Shown piece after piece: positions 7,814-16,163 of a DNA stretch of 64,000 nucleotides. Origin of the DNA: Streptomyces triculaminicus (GTDB lineage: Bacteria > Actinomycetota > Actinomycetes > Streptomycetales > Streptomycetaceae); the NCBI RefSeq assembly GCF_017349075.1, contig NZ_JAFMOF010000005.1, positions 1 through 64,000 of the forward strand, written 5' to 3'. The notes beneath the pieces are model-generated. The model had not been told where the DNA came from. It searched no databases and was given only the letters and a program-made list of their open reading frames with translations. Positions within the stretch are counted from its first letter, which is position 1, and each line of letters starts with the position of its first letter. The position numbers and the translations under genes were made by a program.

Positions 7814-9237
7814 CGGGTGGTGTGGCCTTCCACGAGTTTCAGCAGGTGTCGGAGGTCGTCGGGGGTGGTGTGGGGGTTGAGGAGGGTGGCCTTGAGCCAG
7901 AGGCCTTCGGGGGTGGTGGCGCGGCCGAGGACGGCGTGACCGGTGTGCAGGAGGCGTCGTCTGATGCGGGCGGTGGTGTGGTGGTCGGCGCCGGTGGGGC
8001 GGAAGAGCACGGTGCTGATGGTGGGGCGGGAGTGGAGTTCGAGTGCGGGGTGGGCGTCGATGAGGTCGGCGAGGTGGTGGGCGGTGGCGCAGACGCGTTC
8101 GACGAGGTCGGCGATGCCGCGGCGGCCGAGGGCACGGAGGGTGACGGCGATCTTGAGGATGTCGGGTCGGCGGGTGGTGCGCAGTGAGCGGTGCAGGAGA
8201 TCGGGCAGGCCGGCGTCGGTGTCGTCGGGGGCGTTGAGGTAGTCGGCCTGGTGGGCCAGGGGGTGCAGGGCGGCGGGGTCGGGGACGGCGAGGACGCCCG
8301 CGGCGATGGGCTGCCAGCCGAGTTTGTGCAGGTCGAGGGTGATGGTGTGGGCGCGTTCGAGGCCGGTGAGGGCGGTCTTGAGGGTGTGGCTGAACAGCAG
8401 GGGGCCGCCGTAGGCGGCGTCGATGTGGAGGCGGGCCCCGTGGGCGTCGCAGAGGTCGGCGATGGGGGGATGGGGTCGATGCGGCCGGTGTCGGTGGTGC
8501 CGGCGGTGGCGACGACGAGGTGGGGTGCGCCGGGGTCGGCGGTGGGGCCGGTGAGGGCGGTGTGGAGGTCGTGGGGGTCGAGGGTGCCGGTGGGGGTGGG
8601 GAGGGTGTGGGGGTGGGGAGGCCGAGGAGCCAGGCGGAGCGGTGGACGCTGTGGTGGGCGTTGGCGCCGCAGATGATGCGCAGGGGGCGGTCGGGGGTGG
8701 TGGTGCGGGCGGCTTCGCGGGCGAGGAGGAGGGCGAGCTGGTTGGACTCGGTGCCGCCGGTGGTGACGAGGGCGTCGGGGTGGGGGCGGTCGGGGTAGGC
8801 GAGGGCGGCCAGCGCCTGGGTGGTGAGGGCTTCGAGGGCGGTGGCGGAGGGGCCTGGTCCCAGGAGTCGAGGGAGGGTTCAGGGCGCCGGCGGCGAGGTC
8901 GGCGGCGGCGGCCAGGGCGAGGGGCGGGCCGTGGAGGTGGGCGGCGCAGTGGGGGTCGGCAGGGTCGGCGGCGCCTTCGGCGAGGGCTTGGACGAGGGTG
9001 TGGAGGGCTTCGTCGGGGCCGGTGCCGTGTTCGGGGAGGGCGGGGGTGGCGGCTGCTCGTATGCGGGCGGCGACGGCTTCGGGGCCGCCGGCGGGGAGGG
9101 GGCCGCCGCGGGCGGTGGCGCCGCGGGCGAGGGCGCGCAGGGGTGGTGTCGAGGAGGGGGCGCAGGGCGCGGGTGCCTTGGGTGCCGCCGGCGAGTGCTG
9201 TCGCGGGGGTGTGTCGGGCGGTGGGCGGCGCGGGCAT
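7810..9237 (-). pseudogene. PLP-dependent group II decarboxylase, DesA-like (multiple frameshifts)
   Basis: Reassembled from three frames this is a ~475-residue group II amino-acid decarboxylase, as used to turn lysine into cadaverine for desferrioxamine. Pieces in order: MPAPPTARHTPATALAGGT start (ATG 9237); ALARGATARGGPLPAGGPEA; NPSLDSWDQAP; DALVTTGGTESNQLALLL; NAHHSVHRSAWLLGLP; VVATAGTTDTGRIDP; DAHGARLHIDAAYGG; and LDLHKLGWQP with the PLP lysine. Frame changes map to G/C runs: +1 at ~9140-9143, -1 at ~8875-8877, ~8849-8852, ~8609-8613 and ~8464-8469. No in-frame stop occurs once these are corrected, which suggests read errors more than decay. It is coupled to the DesB-like gene. Confidence 0.75.
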
Positions 9238-9268
9238 GAGGAAGGCCTCTTTGATCGGGTCTGATCGA

Positions 9269-9293
9269 GTTGATCTGTCGTGTTGATCTGTCG
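9269..9293. repeat. Tandem direct repeat GTTGATCTGTCG x2 upstream of the desA-like gene
   Basis: Copies at 9269-9280 and 9282-9293 (13-bp period), with further TGATC words at about 9252, 9262 and 9315, in the leader of the decarboxylase-hydroxylase pair. The rest of 9294-9580 shows no gene that I trust. No DmdR/IdeR-type iron box is visible. Confidence 0.4.
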
Positions 9294-9580
9294 CGAGCGG
9301 TCTTGCGGGCGGTCTTGATCGGTTCGGGTGCTGCTTCCGGTCCGTTCCTGGCCTGGGGCGCGGCCCGTGAAGGGGTCCGGGCCGGGGCGGACGGCTCAAG
9401 CTACCGGCTGTATACGCTGCGTGACCCCGAGTGGGGAGGTTTCGCCCGATGGTGGTACGGGCCCGGCATGCGTTGGCTGTAGAGGGCCGGCATGGCATGG
9501 CCTTGTGGCGGGGGTGAGTTGGGTCGCCGGGCGGGGTGCGGGTCTCCGGCGGGGCGGCGCTTCAAGGTAATGTGCACACC

Positions 9581-10129
9581 ATGGCCATGACTTTTGCTAT
9601 CGACGTGGGGCCGCTGAAGCCCGAGCCCGCGCCGCTCGTTCTCGGGCTGGTGCTCTTCTTCCTCGTTTTCGCCGTGATGGCGAAGGTGATCCTGCCCCGG
9701 ATCAACAAGGTGCTCGTCGAGCGTGAGAAGGCCACCGACGGTGCCTTCGAGGACGCCGAGGAGACGCGCGTCGAGGCGGAGCGGGTGCACGCCGAGTACC
9801 AGGCGCTGCTGGCCGAGGCCCGGCACGAGGCCGCGCGGCTGCGCCAGGAGTCGCTCGAGCAGGGCACGGCGATCATCGCCGAGCTGCGTGCCGAGGGCCA
9901 GCGTCAGCGCGAGGACATCATCTCCGCGGGTCACGCGGTGATCGACGCCGAGCGCGCGGTCGCCGAGGCCGAGCTGCGCGAGCAGGTCGGTGCGCTGGCG
10001 ACGGAGCTGGCGGGCCGGATCGTCGGCGAGTCGATGGCCGACTACGCCCGCGAGAGCGGCGTCGTCGACCGCTTCCTGGAGGAGCTGCGCGCGGCCCAGC
10101 CGTCCGACGCGGCCACTCCGCGCGACTGA
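9581..10129 (+). CDS. Orphan F-type ATPase subunit b-like protein
   Basis: 182 residues from ATG 9581 (a second ATG is 6 nt on; no strong ribosome-binding site). One N-terminal membrane helix (LVLGLVLFFLVFAVMAKVIL, ~18-37) is followed by a long charged amphipathic helix full of E/R/A (EREKATDGAFEDAEETRVEA ... ELREQVGALATELAGRIVGE), the shape of the F0 b subunit stalk. The closing GESMADYARESGVVDRFLEEL resembles the delta-binding C-terminus of AtpF. No other ATP synthase gene is nearby, and the full atp operon of Streptomyces lies elsewhere, so this is a stand-alone paralogue. Function unknown; an alternative peripheral stalk or a membrane scaffold are both guesses. Confidence 0.75.
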   Translation: MAMTFAIDVGPLKPEPAPLVLGLVLFFLVFAVMAKVILPRINKVLVEREKATDGAFEDAEETRVEAERVHAEYQALLAEARHEAARLRQESLEQGTAIIAELRAEGQRQREDIISAGHAVIDAERAVAEAELREQVGALATELAGRIVGESMADYARESGVVDRFLEELRAAQPSDAATPRD

Positions 10130-10162
10130 CCCACCGGCTGACAACCGGCGAAGCCAAGGCCC

Positions 10163-10196
10163 AGGCGCCCGCACCCCACGAGGGGTGCGGGCGCCT
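10163..10196. terminator. Strong bidirectional terminator hairpin
   Basis: Perfect 15-bp inverted repeat AGGCGCCCGCACCCC (10163-10177) / GGGGTGCGGGCGCCT (10182-10196) with an ACGA loop, followed by TGTCGTT. It separates the convergent b-like gene and pepN. Confidence 0.85.
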
Positions 10197-10259
10197 TGTC
10201 GTTCCCGCGGGAGGACCCCCTGAGCCCGGCCTTCCGGGCTCGGGGGGCGCCTCCGGGCG

Positions 10260-12781
10260 CTACGCCGTGGGCGCCGCCGTCACGGCCAGGGCGCGGCGCA
10301 GGTCGTCGAGCTGGTCGGCGATCCTGCGGCGCAGTGCGGGGGTGGGGTCGCCCTCGCGCAGGCAGGCCTCGCCCTGGCGCAGGGTCTCCTCGTCCACCAG
10401 GGTGCGCGGGAAGCCGGGGCCGCCGGCGGCGGAGGCCAGGGCGGGGCCCCGGCGGGCGGCGACGGCGACGGCCGCGGGGAAGTAGCGGTCGCGGTAGGGG
10501 CGTACGAGGGCGGTCTGCTCCGCCTGCCAGAAGCCCTGGGCGGTGGCGGTGAAGAGGTAGTTGGACAGCTCGTCGCCGCCGTACATCGCCTCCCAGGCGG
10601 CGGCCTTGGCGGCCGGGTCGGGGAGGGCCGCGCGGCAGCGGGCCGCGCCCCTCCTGGCCGGTCGCGCTGGGGTCGCGGGCCAGTTCGGCGTCGATCTCGG
10701 CGGGGGTGACGGCGCCGAGGACGGCGAGGCGGGCGAGGACGCGCCAGCGCAGTTCGGGGTCGAGGGCCGGGCCGCCGGGGGCGGTGCCGGCGGTCAGCCA
10801 GTCCCGGAGGTCGCCGGGGGTGGTGGCGCTGTCGATCAGGGTGCGTACGGCGGTCAGGCGCAGGCCCGTGCCGTCGGCGCCGGGGTGGCGGCCGAGCAGG
10901 TCGTGGCAGAGGGCGGTGAGGGTGGCCAGGGCGTGGGGGCGGTCGGCGGGGGCGGTGTAGCGGTCGGCGATCTCGCCGCGGGCGAAGGACAGGACGCCTT
11001 GGGCGATGGCGACGTCGGTCTCGTGGGGCAGGTGGGCGCGGGCGGCGTCGAGGTAGGCGCCGTGGGGCAGCTCGCCGTCGCGGACCATGTCGCGGGCGGC
11101 GTTCCACAGCACGGCCCGGCTGAGCGGGTCGGGCAGGGCGGACAGGGAGCCGAGGGCGGTGGTCCAGGAGTGGGGGTCGAGGCGGACCTTGGTGTAGGAG
11201 GTGTCGCCGTCGTTGACCAGGATCAGCGCGGGGCGGTCGCCGGTGAGGTCGAGGGTGGGTGCCGCAGCCGGCCGGGAGGTCGGTGGTGAGGCGGTCGCGG
11301 GCCACGAGGGTGGTCCCGTCGCCGGGCGCGTGGTCGTAGAGCCCGATGGCGAGGCGGTGGGGGCGGGTGCCGTCGTGGTGGAGGTCCAGCCGCCACTGGC
11401 CGGGGACGGGGGCGGGGGCGGTGACGTGCGGGGTGAGGGTGTCGACGCCGGTGGTGCGCAGCCAGCTCGCGGCCCAGGCGTGGACGTCGCGGTCGGAGTG
11501 GCGGGCGAGGGAGTCGATGAAGTCGGCGAGGGTGGCGTTGCCGAAGCGGTGGCGGGCGAAGTGGTCGTTGATGCCGGCGAGGAAGTCCTTCTCGCCGAGC
11601 CAGGTCACGAGCTGGCGCAGGGCGGAGGCGCCCTTGGCGTAGGAGATGCCGTCGAAGTTGAGCAGGGCGGAGGCGGTGTCGGTGACGTCCTCGGGGGTGG
11701 GGGCCACGGGGTGGGTGGAGGGTCGCTGGTCGGCGTCGTAGCCCCAGCTCTTGCGGGAGACGGCGAACTCGGTCCAGGCGCCGGTGAAGCGGGTGGCTTC
11801 GGCGAGGACGTGGTAGCCCATGTATTCGGCGAAGGACTCGTTGAGCCAGATGTCGTCCCACCACCGGAGGGTGACGAGGTCGCCGAACCACATGTGGGCC
11901 ATCTCGTGGGCGATGACCACGCCGCGGGTCTGGCGTTCGGTGGCGGTGACGGCGGAGCGGAAGACGAATTCGTCGCGGAAGGTGACCAGGCCCGGGTTCT
12001 CCATGGCGCCGGCGTTGAACTCGGGGACGAACGCCTGGTCGTAGGAGTCGAAGGGGTAGGGCTCGTCGAAGAGTTCGTGGAAGCGGTCGAAGCAGCGCCG
12101 GGTGATGTCGAGGATCTCGTCGGCGTCGGCGTCCAGGTGGGGGGCGAGGGAGCGGCGGCAGTGCAGGGCGAAGGGGATCCCGGCGTGCTCGGTGCGCACG
12201 CTGTGCCAGGGGCCGGCGGCGAAGGCGACGAAGTAGGTGCTGAGCGGCTTGGTGGTGGCCAGGCGCCAGCGGCCCTGCCCGGGCGGTCCTATGCGGGTGG
12301 CGACGCCGTTGCCGAGGACGGTCCACTCGGGGGGCGCGGTGACGGTGGCGTCGTAGAGGGCCTTGAGGTCGGGCTGGTCGAAGGCGGCGAAGACGCGCTG
12401 GACGTCGTCGATGAACGTCTGGGTGTAGAGGTAGGTCTCGCCGTCGGCGGGGTCGGTGAAGCGGTGCATGCCCTCGCCGGTGCGCGAGTAGCGCATGTCG
12501 GCTTCGACGCGCAGTTCGTGCTCGCCGGCGGCGAGGGTGAGCGCGAGGCGGTTGTCGTCGAGCGCGGCGGGGTCGAGGGGGGTGCCGTCGAGGTGCGCGC
12601 TGTGCAGGGTGGCGGGTTTGAGCTCGACGAAGGTGGTGCCCGCCGTGCGGGCGGTGAAGTGGATGACGGTGGTGGAGCCGAAGTGCTCGTCGCCGCGGGT
12701 GAGGTCGAGGTCGATCTCGTAGCGGTGAAGGTCGAGGAGGCGGGCTCGGGTCTGCGCTTCGTCGCGCGTCAGTACGGGCAT
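10260..12781 (-). pseudogene. pepN: Aminopeptidase N, M1 family (two frameshifts)
   Basis: Reassembled ~840-residue M1 zinc aminopeptidase, which removes N-terminal residues from peptides in the cytoplasm. Start ATG 12781 (MPVLTRDEAQTRARLL). The GAMEN exopeptidase motif appears as FNAGAMENPG and the zinc site as VIAHEMAHMWFGDL with the distal Glu in WLNESFAEYMG. The frame is lost at ~11258-11270 after TTDLPAG and resumes at PTLDLTGDRPALILVNDGD; it is lost again in the C run at 10648-10651 and resumes at AARCRAALPDPAAKAAAWEA to the end at 10260. Both are net +1 changes. The catalytic domain is intact; the C-terminal ERAP1-like domain carries both breaks. Sequence error is the likeliest cause. 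Confidence 0.85.
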
Positions 12782-12831
12782 GGGGTCATGCTGCCGCACC
12801 CGCCCTGAGGGGGCCGGTGATTTTCGCCCGG

Positions 12832-12865
12832 GCGGGCGGGGCCCGGTGGTCCGGGGCCCGCCCGC
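12832..12865. terminator. GC hairpin between chorismate mutase and pepN
   Basis: GCGGGCGGGGCCC (12832-12844) pairs with GGGCCCGCCCGC (12854-12865) with one bulged G, downstream of the minus-strand chorismate mutase gene. Confidence 0.6.
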
Positions 12866-12870
12866 GGGGC

Positions 12871-12904
12871 GGCCGTCAGGCGCGGGCGGCCGTCAGGCGC
12901 GGGC
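12871..12904. repeat. 17-bp tandem duplication across the chorismate mutase stop codon
   Basis: GGCCGTCAGGCGCGGGC at 12871-12887 is repeated exactly at 12888-12904. Each copy contains TCA, the complement of the TGA stop, so the 3' end of the gene has been duplicated. Confidence 0.7.
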
Positions 12905-13222
12905 GATCGTCTCGTGGTGGCGGATGACCTCGGCGATGATGAAGTTCAGGAACTTCTCCGCGAACGCCGGGTCGAGCTTGGCGTTCTCCGCCAGCTCGCG
13001 CAGCCGGGCGATCTGGCGGGCCTCGCGGGCCGGGTCCGCCGGGGGCAGCTTGTGGGCGGCCTTGAGGTGACCGACCTGCTGGGTGCATTTGAAGCGCTCG
13101 GCGAGCATGTGGATCACCGCGGCGTCGATGTTGTCGATGCTGTCGCGCAGGCGGCCCAGCTCGGCGCTCGCGGAGGCGTCGCCGAGGCTGCGTACGGGCT
13201 CGTCTTTGGCACTGTTGTTCAT
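12893..13222 (-). CDS. AroQ-type chorismate mutase
   Basis: 109 residues from ATG 13222; an in-frame GTG lies 6 nt upstream but its GGTGG would be too close. It converts chorismate to prephenate for phenylalanine and tyrosine synthesis. The all-helical AroQ fold shows in LGRLRDSIDNIDAAVIHMLA (catalytic Arg near the N-terminus), KCTQQVGHLKAAHKLPPADP (catalytic Arg position replaced by K/H context) and REARQIARLRELAENAKLDP. The C-terminus FLNFIIAEVIRHHETIA is the third helix. It is a monofunctional small enzyme, without a prephenate dehydratase domain or signal peptide. The short spacing to the upstream AraC gene (~15 nt) suggests possible readthrough. Confidence 0.9.
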   Translation of the reverse strand: MNNSAKDEPVRSLGDASASAELGRLRDSIDNIDAAVIHMLAERFKCTQQVGHLKAAHKLPPADPAREARQIARLRELAENAKLDPAFAEKFLNFIIAEVIRHHETIARA

Positions 13223-13237
13223 GTCCACCCACCGAGC

Positions 13238-14126
13238 CTATGCGGAAGGACGGGATTCGATGACCGGAGGGTGCTCCGGATCGGGGATCTCGTTGCTCCA
13301 CCCGCCGGGTACGGCCCTGCCGCAGCACTGGCGGAAGCGCACGGGTGCGGTGCCCACGCGGCGGGTGAAGAGCCGGCTGAAGTAGGCGGGGTCGTCGTAG
13401 CCGACGCGCCGGGCGACGGCGGCGACGGGCAGCTCGGTGGCGGCCAGGAGCTCCTTGGCGCGGCCCAGGCGGATGCCGAGCAGGTAGTCCTTCGGGCTGC
13501 AGCCGGCGCCGCGCCGTACGGCCGAGCGCAGCTCGGCCGGGGTCATGCCGTGCCGGGCGGCGTGCTGGGTGACGGACAGGGGCAGGAAGGCGTCGCGGGC
13601 CAGGGCGCGCAGCACGGGATCGGTGGCGTCGCCTGTGTCGGTGCGGGCGCGGCGCAGGGCGACGAGCAGTTCGTGGACGGCGGCGGCGGTCTCGACCTCC
13701 AGGAGGGGGTTGCCGCGCCGGGCGGCGCGGGCGATGCGCCCGACGGCGGCGCGGGCGGCGGTGGTGTCGGCCAGCGGCACGACGGGGTGGCCGGATCCGA
13801 TGTAGCCGAGCTCGGTGTAGGCGGCGACGGCGGAGCCTGAGAAATCGACGAAGCTCTCGTCCCAGCCGGCGCCGGGCCCGGCGCCGTAGTGGTGGGGTAC
13901 GCCGGGGACGAGCCAGATGAGGGCGGGTGCGGTGACGGGGTGGGTGCGGCCGTCGGGGGTGCGGTACCAGCCGCCGCCGGCGCCGATGACGACGGCGACG
14001 TGGTGGTCCAGGACGCGGGGTCCGACGGGGGCAGGGCGCCGTGCTGCAGGCCCACGCCGAGGCAGACCAGGCCGAGCCGGTGGTGGACCGGTCCGGGGTG
14101 AAGTACCGCATCCAGGAGTGGTACAC
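13238..14126 (-). pseudogene. AraC-family transcriptional regulator (two frameshifts)
   Basis: About 295 residues when reassembled. The likely start is GTG 14126 (VYHSWMRYFTPDRS), with GGGAGG 10 nt upstream. The reading then moves to HHRLGLVCLGVGLQHGALPP near 14083-14088, and to VGPRVLDHHVAVVIGAGGGW at the G run 14027-14031; both need a missing base. The sensor part continues RTPDGRTHPVTAPALIWLVP, and the C-terminal AraC DNA-binding domain is intact: KDYLLGIRLGRAKELLAA, PVAAVARRVGYDDPAYFSRL and FTRRVGTAPVRFRQ. It is divergent from the GH35 beta-galactosidase gene 155 bp away, the usual position for a sugar-responsive regulator. The inducer is unknown. Confidence 0.75.
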
Positions 14127-14280
14127 GCGCCCGATGCCTCCCGTCGCTCCGGTGGTCGTCCCCGTCTTCCGTCTTCCGTCCAATCAGCCCCCGATCTTTG
14201 TCCATGGCCCCCGCCCCCGCCAGAGGGCGAGGATGGTGTGCGGCCAAGGTGCGCGGGCGGCGAGGGACGAGGCGGGGGAC

Positions 14281-16043
14281 GTGCCGGAATTCGTGGTGGG
14301 GACGACGCCTTCCTGCTCGGCGGGCGGCCGGTGCGGCTGCTGTCCGGGGCGCTGCACTACTTCCGGGTGCACGAGGGGCTGTGGCGGCACCGGCTGGGGA
14401 TGCTGCGGGCGATGGGCCTCAACTGCGTGGAGACGTATGTGCCGTGGAACCGGCACGAGCCGTCTCCGGGGCGGGCGCGGGACGTCGGGGAGCTGGGGCG
14501 GTTCCTGGACGCGGCGCGGGAGGCGGGCCTGTACGCGATCGTGCGCCCGGGTCCGTACATCTGCGCGGAGTGGGACAACGGCGGGCTGCCCGCGTGGCTG
14601 ACCGGGCGGCTGGGGGCACGCGTGCGTACCCGCGACGAGGAGTTCGTGCGGGCCGCGGAGCGGTGGCTGGCTCTGGTGGCGGAGCAGGTGGTGGGGCGGC
14701 AGGTGGACCGGGGCGGGCCGGTGGTGCTCGTCCAGGTGGAGAACGAGTACGGATCGTATGGCAGCGACCGGGTCTATCTGCGGCGTCTCGTAGAACGGCT
14801 GCGGGCGCTGGGGGTGACCGTTCCGCTGATCACCTCGGACGGCCCGGAGGAGCACATGCTGTCGGGCGGTACGGTGCCGGGGGCGCTCGCCACGGTGAAC
14901 TTCGGGTCGGGGGCGCGGGAGGCGTTCGCGGCGCTGCGGCGCCACCAGGAGCGCGGGCCGCTGATGTGCACGGAGTTCTGGTGCGGCTGGTTCACGCACT
15001 GGGGCGGCGAGGAGGCGGCCCGGGACGCGCGGGAGGCGGCCGGGGTGCTCGAGGAGATCCTCGGCCTCGGCGCGTCGGTGAACATCTACATGGCGCACGG
15101 CGGCTCGAACTTCGGCGGCTGGGCGGGGGCCAACCGCGCCGGTGACGACTTCCGGGGCGCGCTGCGGCCGATGGTCACCTCCTACGACTACGACGCCCCC
15201 ATCGACGAGTTCGGGCGGCCGACGGAGAAGTTCCGGGCGTTCCGGCGGGTGCTGTCGCGGTACGCGGAGGGGCCGCTGCCCGCCGTGCCGCCGACGCCGC
15301 CGGTGCTGCGCGCGCCGGTCGTGGCGCACCCGGCGGGGTGGGCGCCGCTGGGCGAGGTGATGGACGCGCTCGGCGGGCCGGAGGAGCGGGGGCCGGTGCC
15401 GCCGTCCTTCGAGGACCTCGGCGTCGACCGGGGTGTGGTCCGCTACCGCTTCACGGTGCCGGGGCCGCGCCGGGCGTATCCGCTGTGGGTGGCGGGGCTG
15501 CGGGATGTGGCGGTGGCGTCCGTGGACGGGGTGCGGGTGGCCGTGCTCGACGACGCGCGCGACCCGGCGCCGATCGGCGAGGTGGCGGGGCCGGCCGAGG
15601 TGGAGCTGTGGGTGGAGTCGCTCGGCCGGGTCAACTACGGGCCGCGCCTGGGCGAGCCCAAGGGCGTCACGGGCGGGCTGCTGCACGAGCGGCAGTACGT
15701 GCACGAGGTGGCGGCGCGCGGGCTGCGCCTGGACGCCCTGGAGGAGCCGGGGGCGATGGAGGCGGTGGGGTGGCGGCCGGCCGGGGCGGCGGGCGGGGAC
15801 CCGGGCCTGTACCGGGCCTCGTGCGCGGTGGCCGGTGCGGGTGACGCCGTGCTGGAGCTGCCGGGCTGGGTGCGGGGCTTCGTATGGGTCAACCGCTTCT
15901 GCCTGGGCCGCTACTGGGGCCGGGGGCCGCAGCGGGCGCTGTACGTGCCGGGGCCGGTGTTGCGGGAGGGGGACAACGAGCTGCTGGTGCTGGAGTGCGA
16001 GGGGGCGGGCGAGCCGGTGCTCCGGCTGAGCCCCGCCGTATGA
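14281..16043 (+). CDS. Beta-galactosidase, GH35 family (one base missing near the start)
   Basis: About 587 residues. The (beta/alpha)8 domain is intact: LSGALHYFRVHEGLWRHRL, NCVETYVPWNRHEPSPG, IVRPGPYICAEWDNGGLPAW, acid/base Glu in VQVENEYGSYGS, and nucleophile Glu in LMCTEFWCGWFTHWGG. C-terminal beta domains end with LPGWVRGFVWVNRFCLGRYW. The natural N-terminus reads GTG-CCG-GAA-TTC-GTG-GTG at 14281 (PEFVVG) and then joins DDAFLLGGRPVRLL only if one G is restored in the run 14298-14301. No signal peptide, so it is probably cytoplasmic. It is divergent from the AraC gene and convergent with GH101. GH35 enzymes often cut beta-1,3- or beta-1,4-galactosides. Confidence 0.88.
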
Positions 16044-16105
16044 GCGCGAGCCTTGGGACGTGGGCCGGGGCGTGGGCCGGTGGGCCCTCGGTCCGGGTGG
16101 TACTC

Positions 16106-16149
16106 CCGTCCCGCTGGTCACCGGCCGATGACGGTGACCAACGGGACGG
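16106..16149. terminator. Bidirectional terminator between GH35 and GH101 genes
   Basis: Long hairpin: CCGTCCCG and TGGTCACCG (16106-16123) pair with CGGTGACCA and CGGGACGG (16132-16149), one C/A mismatch, 8-nt loop. It lies between convergent stops. Confidence 0.8.
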
Positions 16150-16163
16150 AACCCCGTGAATGT

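Noticed and set aside
9238..9498. N-terminal extension of the desA-like gene to 9498
   Set aside because: Composition is random and Arg/Pro-rich; ATG 9237 starts the family-like sequence.
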